From assembly GCF_018449515.1 (NCBI RefSeq), contig NZ_JAAVUQ010000047.1:1-56070 (forward strand): DNA of 56,070 nucleotides, written 5' to 3'. Made by a program: the position numbers and the translations under genes. Under the pieces are notes generated by a model. The model did not search any database. It saw only the letters and a list, made by a program, of their open reading frames with translations, and was not told where the DNA came from. The stretch comes from Caballeronia sp. dw_19. GTDB lineage: Bacteria; Pseudomonadota; Gammaproteobacteria; Burkholderiales; Burkholderiaceae. Positions 16,810 to 23,973 of this stretch are shown here, in pieces (position 1 is the stretch's first letter; every line of letters begins with the position of its first letter).

Positions 16810-17844
16810 TCAGGGCGTCGTGCGCGTTTTCATCTGTGCGGAGCCGGCGTCGGCGCCGGGCATATGGCCGTGGCTGCGGCCCGTTTGCCGGATGAAACCT
16901 TCTATCAATGCGGCGAGCGCATCGGGATATTGGTACATCATCGCGTGTCCCGCCGATGCCACCACCCACAGCCGCGCCCCTGAGACCAACCCTGCGAGCG
17001 CGTCCGAGTTCTGCCTGGGCAGGACCACGTCGTCAGCGCCGGTCACGATCAGTGTGCCGGCCTGCACGGCCTTGAGTGCGACGGCGGTGGCGTCGTCGCC
17101 GGCCCAGTCGCGCAGCAGCGCGGCCTGGCCCTGGGTCACCGTGGCAGTGATATCGGGCGAACCGTAATCGGCGGGACTGAACATGTTCGCCCGGAAGCAC
17201 TGCTGCGCGGCGTCGAGCGCGGCGGGCGGAAACAGCACGCGCATGACGCTCGCGAAGGTGGCGCCAGGCGCACCGGAAAGTACGGCGGCTATGCTGGGCG
17301 GTACCGGCACGCCGAGCCGCCCCGGCGCGGGCGCGTTCATCAATACGATCCGGCGCAGGCCGGCCGGCCTGTCGATCGCGAGCTGCTGCACGATGGCGCC
17401 GCCCATCGACCAGCCGATGACCGTTACATCGCTCAGATGCAGCGCGTCGATCAGCGCGGCGGCGTCTCCCGCCATGTCCTCCACGGTGAATGACACAGCG
17501 CCCGGTTGCGAGCGGCCGACGCCGCGGTTATCGAAGACGATCACGTCGTGTTTTTCGCCAAGCGCGGCAAGAAACGCTGCATCCCATTCGGCGACTGTCG
17601 CGCGATAGCCCGTCTGCAGCACAACCGGGCTCCCATGCCCGAAGCGGTAATACGCAATGTCGCCGCTCGGCGTGTGTGCGATCTGCTGGTGCAAGGCGGG
17701 ATCGCGGTCCGGCCGGTGCGCCACATCGGGGCAGGGGCTTTCGGCGGGGAGCTGGATATCGTGGATATCGCGGGCGAGGGCGGATGCCGGGAGCAGCGCC
17801 AACGCGCACGCAATCGCAACGATGAATGCCTGCAGATGCCTCAT
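16810..17844 (-). CDS. Exported alpha/beta hydrolase
   Basis: A 344-residue serine hydrolase with a signal peptide (MRHLQAFIVAIACALALLPA, then SALA). The alpha/beta fold is shown by the oxyanion region VLQTGYRATVAEWD, DNRGVGRS, the nucleophile elbow GWSMGG, the acid-strand VTGADDVVLP and the catalytic His in VASAGHAMMYQYP. The start is ATG 17844, with AGGAG upstream on the minus strand. It points away from the MarC gene and is probably a periplasmic esterase or peptidase-like hydrolase; the substrate is unknown. Confidence 0.82.
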   Translation of the reverse strand: MRHLQAFIVAIACALALLPASALARDIHDIQLPAESPCPDVAHRPDRDPALHQQIAHTPSGDIAYYRFGHGSPVVLQTGYRATVAEWDAAFLAALGEKHDVIVFDNRGVGRSQPGAVSFTVEDMAGDAAALIDALHLSDVTVIGWSMGGAIVQQLAIDRPAGLRRIVLMNAPAPGRLGVPVPPSIAAVLSGAPGATFASVMRVLFPPAALDAAQQCFRANMFSPADYGSPDITATVTQGQAALLRDWAGDDATAVALKAVQAGTLIVTGADDVVLPRQNSDALAGLVSGARLWVVASAGHAMMYQYPDALAALIEGFIRQTGRSHGHMPGADAGSAQMKTRTTP

Positions 17845-18022
17845 TTAACGCTCCTGATAGTGTGTGAATCCAGCAAAGCGCGCAAATCCTGCCAACAAGC
17901 GTAGTCGAACCGCCGCAGTATTCGGTAATCTTGCATGCAAGACGTTCGCTCGCTTGTTCGCCCGGTCGTTCGCCCGATCTGGCTGCCCCGGCGTTGCTGC
18001 CCACCTAGAAACGGATGGACAC

Positions 18023-18688
18023 GTGATCCACGAATTGACCAAGACGGTTCTGCTGATTGTCGCGGCGTTGTTCCCGATCATCAACCCGCCTGCGGCGGCG
18101 TTCATCATCCTGGGTCTCACGCCGCACGCGACGCAGGCCGAGCGCGCCATTCTGGCGCGGCGCATCGCGGTGAACAGCTTCGTGATCCTGCTTGCGTCGC
18201 TTTCGGTGGGTGCTTACCTGCTGTCGTTTCTCGGGATCTCGATTCCGGTGCTGCGCGTGGCGGGCGGATTGATCATCGCCATGGCGGGCTGGAACCTGCT
18301 CCAATCCTCCGACGATGACCCCGGCGAAGAAGCGCAACCGGCCCCGGCGTCTCATCGGCGTGTTTCGCTGAAATCGAAGGTGTTCTATCCGCTGACGCTG
18401 CCGGTGACGGTCGGTCCCGGGGCGATCTCGGTGGCTATTGCGCTGGGTACCGGTACGCCGCGCAGCGGCCTGCAGTCGGTTCATTTCATTGGCGTGGGCG
18501 TGGCGCTCGCGCTGCTGTGCATCGCCATTTACTTGTGCGTGCGCTTCGTGGCGAACGTCCAGCAACTGCTCGGGCCGTCCGGCACGCAGGTCGCCATGCG
18601 GCTCTTCGCATTTGCGATCTTCTGCATTGGCGTGCAGATCCTGTGGCTTGGGCTGTCAGAACTGCTTAACTCACTGCATCCGCACTGA
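18023..18688 (+). CDS. MarC-family integral membrane protein
   Basis: A 221-residue protein with about six membrane segments and the MarC family N-terminus (ALFPIINPPAAAFIILGLTP) and repeat-like second half (KVFYPLTLPVTVGPGAISVA). I choose GTG 18023 as start because it opens VIHELTKTVLLIVAALFP; an ATG at 17864 would add an Arg-rich leader not seen in the family. MarC proteins (UPF0056) have no established activity despite the old link to antibiotic resistance. The end overlaps by 18 bp the end of a mini-gene on the opposite strand. Confidence 0.82.
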   Translation: MIHELTKTVLLIVAALFPIINPPAAAFIILGLTPHATQAERAILARRIAVNSFVILLASLSVGAYLLSFLGISIPVLRVAGGLIIAMAGWNLLQSSDDDPGEEAQPAPASHRRVSLKSKVFYPLTLPVTVGPGAISVAIALGTGTPRSGLQSVHFIGVGVALALLCIAIYLCVRFVANVQQLLGPSGTQVAMRLFAFAIFCIGVQILWLGLSELLNSLHPH

Positions 18689-18832
18689 ACCTTGCGGACG
18701 CTGCAACAGGACCGCCGCGCGCTGGCGCACCACCGCGGCGAGCCGAACCAGGGTCGTGAAGACCGCGACGGTGAGCGCGGCGCCGGCAACGGCGAGCGAG
18801 ATGTCGAACAGGGCTTGCAGCGCGGTGATCAT
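18671..18832 (-). CDS. Hypothetical 53-residue membrane mini-protein
   Basis: A short frame starting at ATG 18832 with a clear AAGGAAAC ribosome site. It begins MITALQALFDISLAVAGAAL, has one membrane helix (about residues 10-34) and ends in an Arg-rich cytoplasmic tail (VRQRAAVLLQRPQ). It overlaps the MarC stop region. I do not recognise the family. The good ribosome site and the amphipathic logic of the sequence (helix then basic tail) favour a real gene, but its size limits certainty. Confidence 0.45.
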   Translation of the reverse strand: MITALQALFDISLAVAGAALTVAVFTTLVRLAAVVRQRAAVLLQRPQGSVRMQ

Positions 18833-18865
18833 GTTGGTTTCCTTTACCTTGTACTGGAGACGCGC

Positions 18866-18898
18866 CGTGCGTGTCATGCGCGTCATGCGTGTCATGTC
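18866..18898. repeat. 9-bp tandem repeat
   Basis: Three to four near copies of GTCATGCGC/T in a row just upstream of the mini-gene at 18671-18832 on its strand. They may be part of its leader; no function is evident. Confidence 0.5.
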
Positions 18899-18985
18899 GA
18901 TGAACAGGATTCTGGTGATGCAGAATGAGGGGAGAATGAGCGGGCCGAATAGGGCGAATAGGGCGGGCAAGGTGGCTCGTGTGGA

Positions 18986-19153
18986 TCAGAAGCCGACCAC
19001 AGCGCCGAGCAGAAGCCAGGGCAGCATTTCTTCATACGTGGCAGAGCGTTCACCGGACGGCGCGTCGCTTTCCTCCAATACGCGCTCGTCCTTGCGCAAC
19101 GCAGCCTGATCGCTGTTGCTGGCGCTGGAATGGTTACTGAAGAGCTGGAACAT
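18986..19153 (-). CDS. Hypothetical 55-residue mini-protein with C-terminal hydrophobic end
   Basis: This frame starts at ATG 19153 behind a strong GGGAGATGACTC ribosome site. It begins MFQLFSNHSSASNSDQAALR, has an acidic, charged middle (EESDAPSGERSATYEE) and ends in MLPWLLLGAVVGF, a likely membrane-inserting tail. It may be co-transcribed with the 53-residue mini-gene 153 bp downstream. No family is recognised. The ribosome site and the pattern of a soluble head with a hydrophobic tail support it. Confidence 0.45.
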   Translation of the reverse strand: MFQLFSNHSSASNSDQAALRKDERVLEESDAPSGERSATYEEMLPWLLLGAVVGF

Positions 19154-19291
19154 GAGTCATCTCCCGTTGGGTCGTGGAGCGAACCGGTGGTTCGCGTGAC
19201 TGCATGTTCACAGGCAAGAATGAGCAGAAAATGAGCGCGCACAGAATTCCGCGCCGCGCCTGGTCTTTGAGTCAGAACCGGTATTCGACTG

Positions 19292-20656
19292 ATGAACCCA
19301 TCGATGTCATCCGTTTTCGCGCGCCATTCCATGAGACCTTCGCTTCGCAACAATCTCATCATTGCGCTGGCCGCGCTGGTCAGCGTCGTTGCGATTGCGC
19401 AGGGTCTCAGTACTTATCAGCTCTGCCGCACCGGCATGAGCGCGCTGCTCGACCTGCGCCTGGAGCAGGTCGCCATGCGAATGCGAGGAGATCTGGCCGA
19501 TGCGATCCCGAGCGCGCCCGCGCGCGGCTCGCAACCGGCGCGCGATATCGTGATCACCATCGCCAGGCCCGGCGCCGATGTCCCGCTGCGTTCCACCGAT
19601 CCGTCACTGGCGCTGCCCGCAAATGCGCCGGCGGGATTTTCTTCGGAGAGCGTGAATGGCGAACGTTGGCGCATCTACACGCTGCGCCAGGACGAGCGCG
19701 TGATCCAGGTAGCGCAGCGTTCGTCGGTGCGCGACGAGCTCGTGCGCGAAACGGCGCTCACCACGCTCTGGCCCACGCTGGTCCTGTTGCCACTTGTGCT
19801 CTTCGCTGTAGTCGTGATCGTGCATCGCACGCTGCGGCGGCTGACGCCGCTCGGGCTGGCGGCGCAATCCGTCGATGCCGCGCATCTGAAACCCCTGCCC
19901 GTCACGGGCGTGCCGCGCGAAGTGCTGCCGTTCGTCGATTCGATCAACCGCATGATCGTGCGGCTTGCGCAGCTGATCGAATCCGAGCGCAAGTTCATTG
20001 CCGACGCCGCCCACGAACTGCGCACGCCACTCACCGCGCTCCAGTTGCAGGCGGACAACCTGCAGCCGCATATTGTGGCGGGCAACCAGGAGCGGTTTCA
20101 GGAATTACGCAGCGGGATTGCGCGCAGCGGCATGCTGATCGGGCAGTTGCTGCGGCTCGCGCGCGCGGACGCGCCGCTCGACGTCGCGGTCGAGCCTGCA
20201 GATGTTTCACCGATCGTCGTCGATGCCGTCTCGGGCGTGCTGCCGATCGCGGCGGCGCGGCGTATCGACATTGGGGCGGAAGCCATGCTCGCCGACAAGG
20301 TCGCCGCTTCGCCCGCGGATGTCGCCATTGCCGTCAAGAATCTCGTGAGCAACGCGGTGCGGTATACGCCGGATGGCGGCACGATCGACCTGCGCATGCA
20401 CCGCGAGGCGAGCGCCCTATGGATCGAGGTCACGGATACCGGTCCGGGCATCGCGGAGGAGTCGCTGCCGCGCGTCTTCGACCGGTTCTTTCGCGCGAAA
20501 TCAGACATGCACGCGGATGTGGAAGGCACTGGCCTCGGCCTGTCGATCGTGAAAGCGATCACGGCAAAATATGGCGGCCAGGCGATTATTCAGAACCGGT
20601 GCGATGGCCGCTCGGGCATTGTCGCGGCGGTCAGTTTTCCGCTGGCGAGCGTGTGA
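19292..20656 (+). CDS. Two-component sensor histidine kinase
   Basis: A 454-residue membrane kinase of the QseC/TctE type. A first membrane helix lies at about residues 21-42, a periplasmic domain at 43-158, and a second helix at 160-178, followed by a short linker and the dimerisation helix with the phospho-accepting His241 in FIADAAHELRTPLTAL. The ATP-binding boxes are NLVSNAVRYTP (N), DTGPGIAEE (G1), RVFDRFFRA (F) and GTGLGLSIVKAI (G2). Start 19292 is uncertain; ATG 19331 is an alternative, and neither has a strong ribosome site. It precedes its likely partner regulator, the reverse of the usual order, with repeats in between. Confidence 0.88.
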   Translation: MNPSMSSVFARHSMRPSLRNNLIIALAALVSVVAIAQGLSTYQLCRTGMSALLDLRLEQVAMRMRGDLADAIPSAPARGSQPARDIVITIARPGADVPLRSTDPSLALPANAPAGFSSESVNGERWRIYTLRQDERVIQVAQRSSVRDELVRETALTTLWPTLVLLPLVLFAVVVIVHRTLRRLTPLGLAAQSVDAAHLKPLPVTGVPREVLPFVDSINRMIVRLAQLIESERKFIADAAHELRTPLTALQLQADNLQPHIVAGNQERFQELRSGIARSGMLIGQLLRLARADAPLDVAVEPADVSPIVVDAVSGVLPIAAARRIDIGAEAMLADKVAASPADVAIAVKNLVSNAVRYTPDGGTIDLRMHREASALWIEVTDTGPGIAEESLPRVFDRFFRAKSDMHADVEGTGLGLSIVKAITAKYGGQAIIQNRCDGRSGIVAAVSFPLASV

Positions 20657-20713
20657 GGATATTGGTAAAAGCGGTTGTGGGGCGTGGGCTGGGTGGATGT
20701 TGTGGCGCTGTGG

Positions 20714-20942
20714 TCGACACGCCGAGACGGCATGGGACCAGAGTAAGGCGCTATGGGACCGGAGTAAGCGCTAAAGCGCCAACTCCGCTCGACACGCCGA
20801 GACGGCATGGGACCAGAGTAAGGCGCTATGGGACCGGAGTAAGCGCTAAAGCGCCAACTCCGCTCGACACGCCAACTCTGGTCGACGCGCCGAGACGGCA
20901 TGGGACCAGAGTAAGGCGCTGAAGCGCCAACTCTGGTCGACA
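20714..20942 (+). repeat. 75-bp hairpin-forming tandem repeats between kinase and regulator
   Basis: Two perfect 75-bp copies (20714-20788 and 20789-20863), then a rearranged partial third. Each unit contains self-complementary parts such as GGAGTAAGCGCTAAAGCGCC followed by AACTCC, and the last unit folds as CCAGAGT/ACTCTGG around GGCGCT/AGCGCC. They fill most of the 299-bp gap (20657-20955). The regulator's ribosome site (GGGAGGGG, 20945-20952) follows directly. They could weaken read-through or stabilise mRNA ends. Confidence 0.85.
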
Positions 20943-20955
20943 AAGGGGAGGGGTT

Positions 20956-21645
20956 ATGAGAGTCCTGCTGGTCGAAGACGATCTCCAGATCGGGCAAAGC
21001 CTGATGCGTGCACTGAAGGACGCGGACTACGCCGTGGACTGGGTGCGTGACGGCGTCGCCGGACGCGAGGCCATGAGCGCCGTCGACTACACCGTCGTCC
21101 TGCTCGACATCGGCTTGCCGGGCATGTCGGGCATCGACATGCTGCGCGCCGCGCGTGCCGGTGGCAATCCGGTACCGGTGCTGATCCTGACTGCGCGTGA
21201 CGATCTCGATACGCGCATCGAGGGCCTGGATATTGGCGCGGACGATTATCTGCTCAAGCCCTTCGAAGTCGGCGAGCTGCTGGCCCGGATGCGCGCGGTG
21301 CTGCGGCGCAAGGCGGGCTACGCCGTGTCCCGCCTCGGCGATGACATCCTGAGCCTGAATCTCGACCAGCGCACGCTCAAGTTCGGCGATAAGGCCGGCG
21401 CGTTGTCCGCGCGTGAATTCGCGCTGATGCACGCGCTGCTCGAACATCCGGGAACGATCTTCTCGCGTGCGCAGATCGAGGACAAGCTGTACGGCTGGGG
21501 CAAGGAAGTGGAGAGCAATGCCGTCGATGTGCTGATCCATTCAGTACGCAAGAAATTCGGCCAGGGCGTGATCCGCAACGTGCGCGGACTCGGCTGGACG
21601 GTCATGCTCGGCGCGCCGCCCGAGCGCAAACCCTCCGGCGACTGA
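20956..21645 (+). CDS. OmpR-family response regulator
   Basis: A 229-residue regulator. The receiver domain (residues 1-118) has the acidic pocket EDD, the phosphorylated Asp51 in LLDIGLPGMSG, Thr79 in LTARDD and Lys101 in YLLKPFE. The C-terminal winged helix (about 130-222) ends in SVRKKFG, then IRNVRGLGW, as in QseB/PmrA regulators. The start is ATG 20956 with GGGAGG upstream. It is the likely partner of the kinase encoded upstream. The target genes may include the cytochrome gene that follows, but that is only a guess from position. Confidence 0.92.
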   Translation: MRVLLVEDDLQIGQSLMRALKDADYAVDWVRDGVAGREAMSAVDYTVVLLDIGLPGMSGIDMLRAARAGGNPVPVLILTARDDLDTRIEGLDIGADDYLLKPFEVGELLARMRAVLRRKAGYAVSRLGDDILSLNLDQRTLKFGDKAGALSAREFALMHALLEHPGTIFSRAQIEDKLYGWGKEVESNAVDVLIHSVRKKFGQGVIRNVRGLGWTVMLGAPPERKPSGD

Positions 21646-21654
21646 GCGAGGCCA

Positions 21655-21798
21655 ATGGGAATCGTCCGCATTTCGAAACTGCTGCTCGCGTCGCTCGTGA
21701 GCTTCGGCAACCTCACCGGCTACGGCACCAATCTCGCGTTCGTGCAGCATGTGTTCCTCATGGACACGAGTGTTGATTCTCGTGAGTCTTCGCAATGA
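21655..21798 (+). pseudogene. N-terminal remnant of a DUF2165 membrane protein
   Basis: Forty-seven codons beginning MGIVRISKLLLASLVSFGNL and going on TGYGTNLAFVQHVFLMDTS, which matches the start of DUF2165 proteins (first membrane helix, then the NLTDYGTN and FVQHVLxMD motifs). Full-length members are about 160-170 residues; this one stops after an unrelated VDSRESSQ tail. Its TGA overlaps the ATG of the cytochrome gene (ATGA). It seems to be a truncated gene whose 3' part was replaced. It is not certain whether the fragment is translated as a leader. Confidence 0.65.
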
Positions 21799-22622
21799 CG
21801 ATATCGATGAGTAGACTCGCATTAGTGCAGGCCATGTTGCTGTTCTTCATCTCTTTCCCCGCCATGGCTGCAGCCCTGCTGATCGACACGGGCAAGCCGG
21901 CCACGCTCACGACCGAAACCTTGCTCGCGATGCCGGGTGCAGCGACGATCCAGGTCCCGGACGACGTCACCTACCATCGCACGATGACCTACCGTGCGGT
22001 GCCATTGCGCTCGCTACCCGGAGTGCGAGCATTGCCCGCCGATGGCGAGCTGCAGATCACCGCAACCGATGGCTTCGTCACCAACCTGCCTGCAGCGCTC
22101 ATGCACGACGACAGTGGCCACGGCGCGACGCCGTGGCTCGCGATCGAACCGCATGACAGGCCATGGCCGCGGACGTCGAAGGGAACGGACATCGGTCCGT
22201 TCTATCTCGTGTGGATCAACCCGGGCGCATCGGGGGTGATGAGCGAACAGTGGCCGTACCAGATCAATGCCATTCGGGCGGTGGCGTCGCGCGCGGCGAA
22301 GTGGCCGCAATTCGCCGTTGATAACAGCGTGCCGGCGAACTCGCCTGTTCGCCGCGGACAGACACTCTTCGCCACGCAGTGCATGGTTTGCCATCGCATG
22401 AACGGCGCGGGCGACGCATCGGTCGGCCCGGACCTGAATCTGCCGCGTAATCCGACCGAGTACTTCCAGCCGTGGGCGCTAAGGGCTTATATCCGCGATC
22501 CAAAATCAATCCGGGCATGGTCCGGCATGAAGATGCCAGGCTTCGACAAGGCCACCCTGAGCGATCCTGACCTCGATGCGATCATCGATTATCTAGGCTA
22601 CATGGCGCATAGGCGCAAGTAG
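21795..22622 (+). CDS. Exported cytochrome c protein with molybdopterin-oxidoreductase-like N-domain
   Basis: A 275-residue protein with a signal peptide (residues 1-26, ending FPAMAAA). Residues about 30-170 resemble a reduced sulfite-oxidase/YedY-like fold (a TGKPATLTTETLLAMPGA start and TYRAVPLRSLPGV), without the Cys that would bind molybdopterin. Residues 185-275 form a class I cytochrome c with haem motif CMVCH (Cys196, Cys199, His200) and an axial Met in the GMKMPGF segment. The start ATG 21795 overlaps the DUF2165 remnant; ATG 21807 is an alternative. It is probably a periplasmic electron carrier for an unidentified redox partner. Confidence 0.75.
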   Translation: MTISMSRLALVQAMLLFFISFPAMAAALLIDTGKPATLTTETLLAMPGAATIQVPDDVTYHRTMTYRAVPLRSLPGVRALPADGELQITATDGFVTNLPAALMHDDSGHGATPWLAIEPHDRPWPRTSKGTDIGPFYLVWINPGASGVMSEQWPYQINAIRAVASRAAKWPQFAVDNSVPANSPVRRGQTLFATQCMVCHRMNGAGDASVGPDLNLPRNPTEYFQPWALRAYIRDPKSIRAWSGMKMPGFDKATLSDPDLDAIIDYLGYMAHRRK

Positions 22623-22778
22623 AGCGGACGGCGTACGCGAAGGCGTCCGATGCGCTAACTGACGCCCCGATGGCGCCGCTCATTCTCTTCTAATTGTTGG
22701 TCGTCACCATCTGCCTCATGGATTTGGCAGCAACCATTGCCGGTCCAGCTCAACGACCAAACATTTAGGAGAAGCATC

Positions 22779-23255
22779 ATGTTGGTGAAAACAACGCGCA
22801 TTCTGATTGCCGCTGCTGCGGCGCTCGCAGTGACATTTGGATCGGCGCAGGCCGGCACGCTTGCCGCGCCAGCCGGAAATCAATTTATTGAAGAAATGAA
22901 AACCTTGGCGCCACAACTGAATCTCAGTACGACGCAACAGACCGCTTATGACGTTGCAATGGACACCATGCGTCAAAGCCATGTCAGCGCACGGATGAAT
23001 GAAGATCAACTTCAGCAACAACTTCAGGCGGTCCAGCAAACGCAGATTTTTGATCTGCGCGCTATTCATGCAGCGAACTTGAAGGTGGAAAAGGAAGATG
23101 CCCAGGCACGCGAGCAGTCAGCCAATGCGTGGATCACCTTCTATGACGGATTGAACAACAGCCAAAAGACGGCCGTCAGTTCGCTGCTCAAGCAGCAGTT
23201 CGCTGAGATTCAGAACCATCCCGGCAAACCTTATGAACCGAGGACCGGCCTGTGA
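22779..23255 (+). CDS. Small exported helical protein (Spy/CpxP-like)
   Basis: A 158-residue protein with a signal peptide (TRILIAAAAALAVTFGSAQA) and a mature helical part rich in Gln, Ala and charged residues, with an LNLSTTQQ segment and the long MNEDQLQQQLQAVQQ run. The pattern and length fit the Spy/CpxP or heavy-metal-sensor-like periplasmic family, though the LTxxQ repeats are weak. Start ATG 22779 has AGGAG at 22768-22772. It stands alone between the cytochrome gene and a gene-free stretch. Its role may be envelope stress or metal binding. Confidence 0.65.
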   Translation: MLVKTTRILIAAAAALAVTFGSAQAGTLAAPAGNQFIEEMKTLAPQLNLSTTQQTAYDVAMDTMRQSHVSARMNEDQLQQQLQAVQQTQIFDLRAIHAANLKVEKEDAQAREQSANAWITFYDGLNNSQKTAVSSLLKQQFAEIQNHPGKPYEPRTGL

Positions 23256-23544
23256 TCAATGGCTGCCCATGCGCGAAGACGCGCTGCGCCAGATCTGCGT
23301 ACTGACACAGCGCATGCGTTTCAGATCAGCGAGGAAGCCGGAGCATTCGCAGGACTCAATATGGCCATGAACGGAATCCCGAGTGCATTCGTTCTGCCGA
23401 TCGGCCTTCGCGTGCTCTTGGAATAGATGTCGCCGTGACGTCGCAGTGCATGCCGGCATATATGTTCGCCGAGCCTGCGCATTGTCTTTGCCCGGCGGCC
23501 ACATCGACTGCGCATCGGCATCCGAGGCAACCACCAGGGGTGCG
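23256..23544. other. Gene-free stretch
   Basis: No frame with a ribosome site, domain or credible codon pattern was seen here. Short frames on both strands are Arg/Cys-rich. It separates a plus-strand gene from the convergent end of a minus-strand pair. No strong terminator hairpin was found. Confidence 0.5.
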
Positions 23545-23973
23545 TTATGCCTCGCGCTTAGGCGGTTGCGGGTTGTTCGCCGGGTTACTGTCAAACTTGA
23601 CTACCCGCTCGATTCCGGCGGCACCCGCCAGCGCTGACAATTCAGTTTGCAGCAGATCAGCGATTTCTCTGGGGTAGACCTCGTCACCGTCTACATAAAC
23701 CGTGAAAGACCGCAGATACCTGGCTTTTTTCTCAGGGTTCTCGATCGTTTCCCTGGTCCATTGATAAAGCGGATACTTTTCCGGCCCGAGTCTTTCTGCT
23801 TCATTGACGTAGTCAGAAAACGCGTCGAACTGGCATGTCAACGAGGCGTCATGCCGGCGCAGTACATCGCGTAGCGCAGGGTGCATGCACTGCGGATCTC
23901 CGCGCAAGATCGCGGCTGCCTCGGGTGAGACGGTTATCCTGATCTGGAATAGCCATGTGTCACTGTTTGCCAT
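23545..23973 (-). CDS. Hypothetical protein co-transcribed with a GGDEF-EAL gene
   Basis: A 142-residue soluble protein with no signal peptide or membrane helix. It begins MANSDTWLFQIRITVSPEAA, contains LTCQFDAFSDYVNEAERLG and a central YLRSFTVYVDGDEVYPREIA, and ends in a polar, proline-rich tail (NPANNPQPPKREA). Its ATG overlaps the stop of the cyclic-di-GMP gene by one base, so the two are translationally coupled, suggesting a regulatory or accessory role in that pathway. I do not recognise the family. The start at 23973 is favoured by GGTGGAG upstream. Confidence 0.7.
   Translation of the reverse strand: MANSDTWLFQIRITVSPEAAAILRGDPQCMHPALRDVLRRHDASLTCQFDAFSDYVNEAERLGPEKYPLYQWTRETIENPEKKARYLRSFTVYVDGDEVYPREIADLLQTELSALAGAAGIERVVKFDSNPANNPQPPKREA

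Noticed and set aside
19174..20922. A 582-codon open frame on the plus strand over the histidine kinase gene
   Set aside because: It is a GC-driven shadow: Arg/Ala-rich, no domains, and it runs on into the 75-bp repeats. The other frame has full kinase motifs.
20714..20942. CRISPR-like array
   Set aside because: The repeats are 75 bp, directly adjacent and without spacers, and there are no cas genes.
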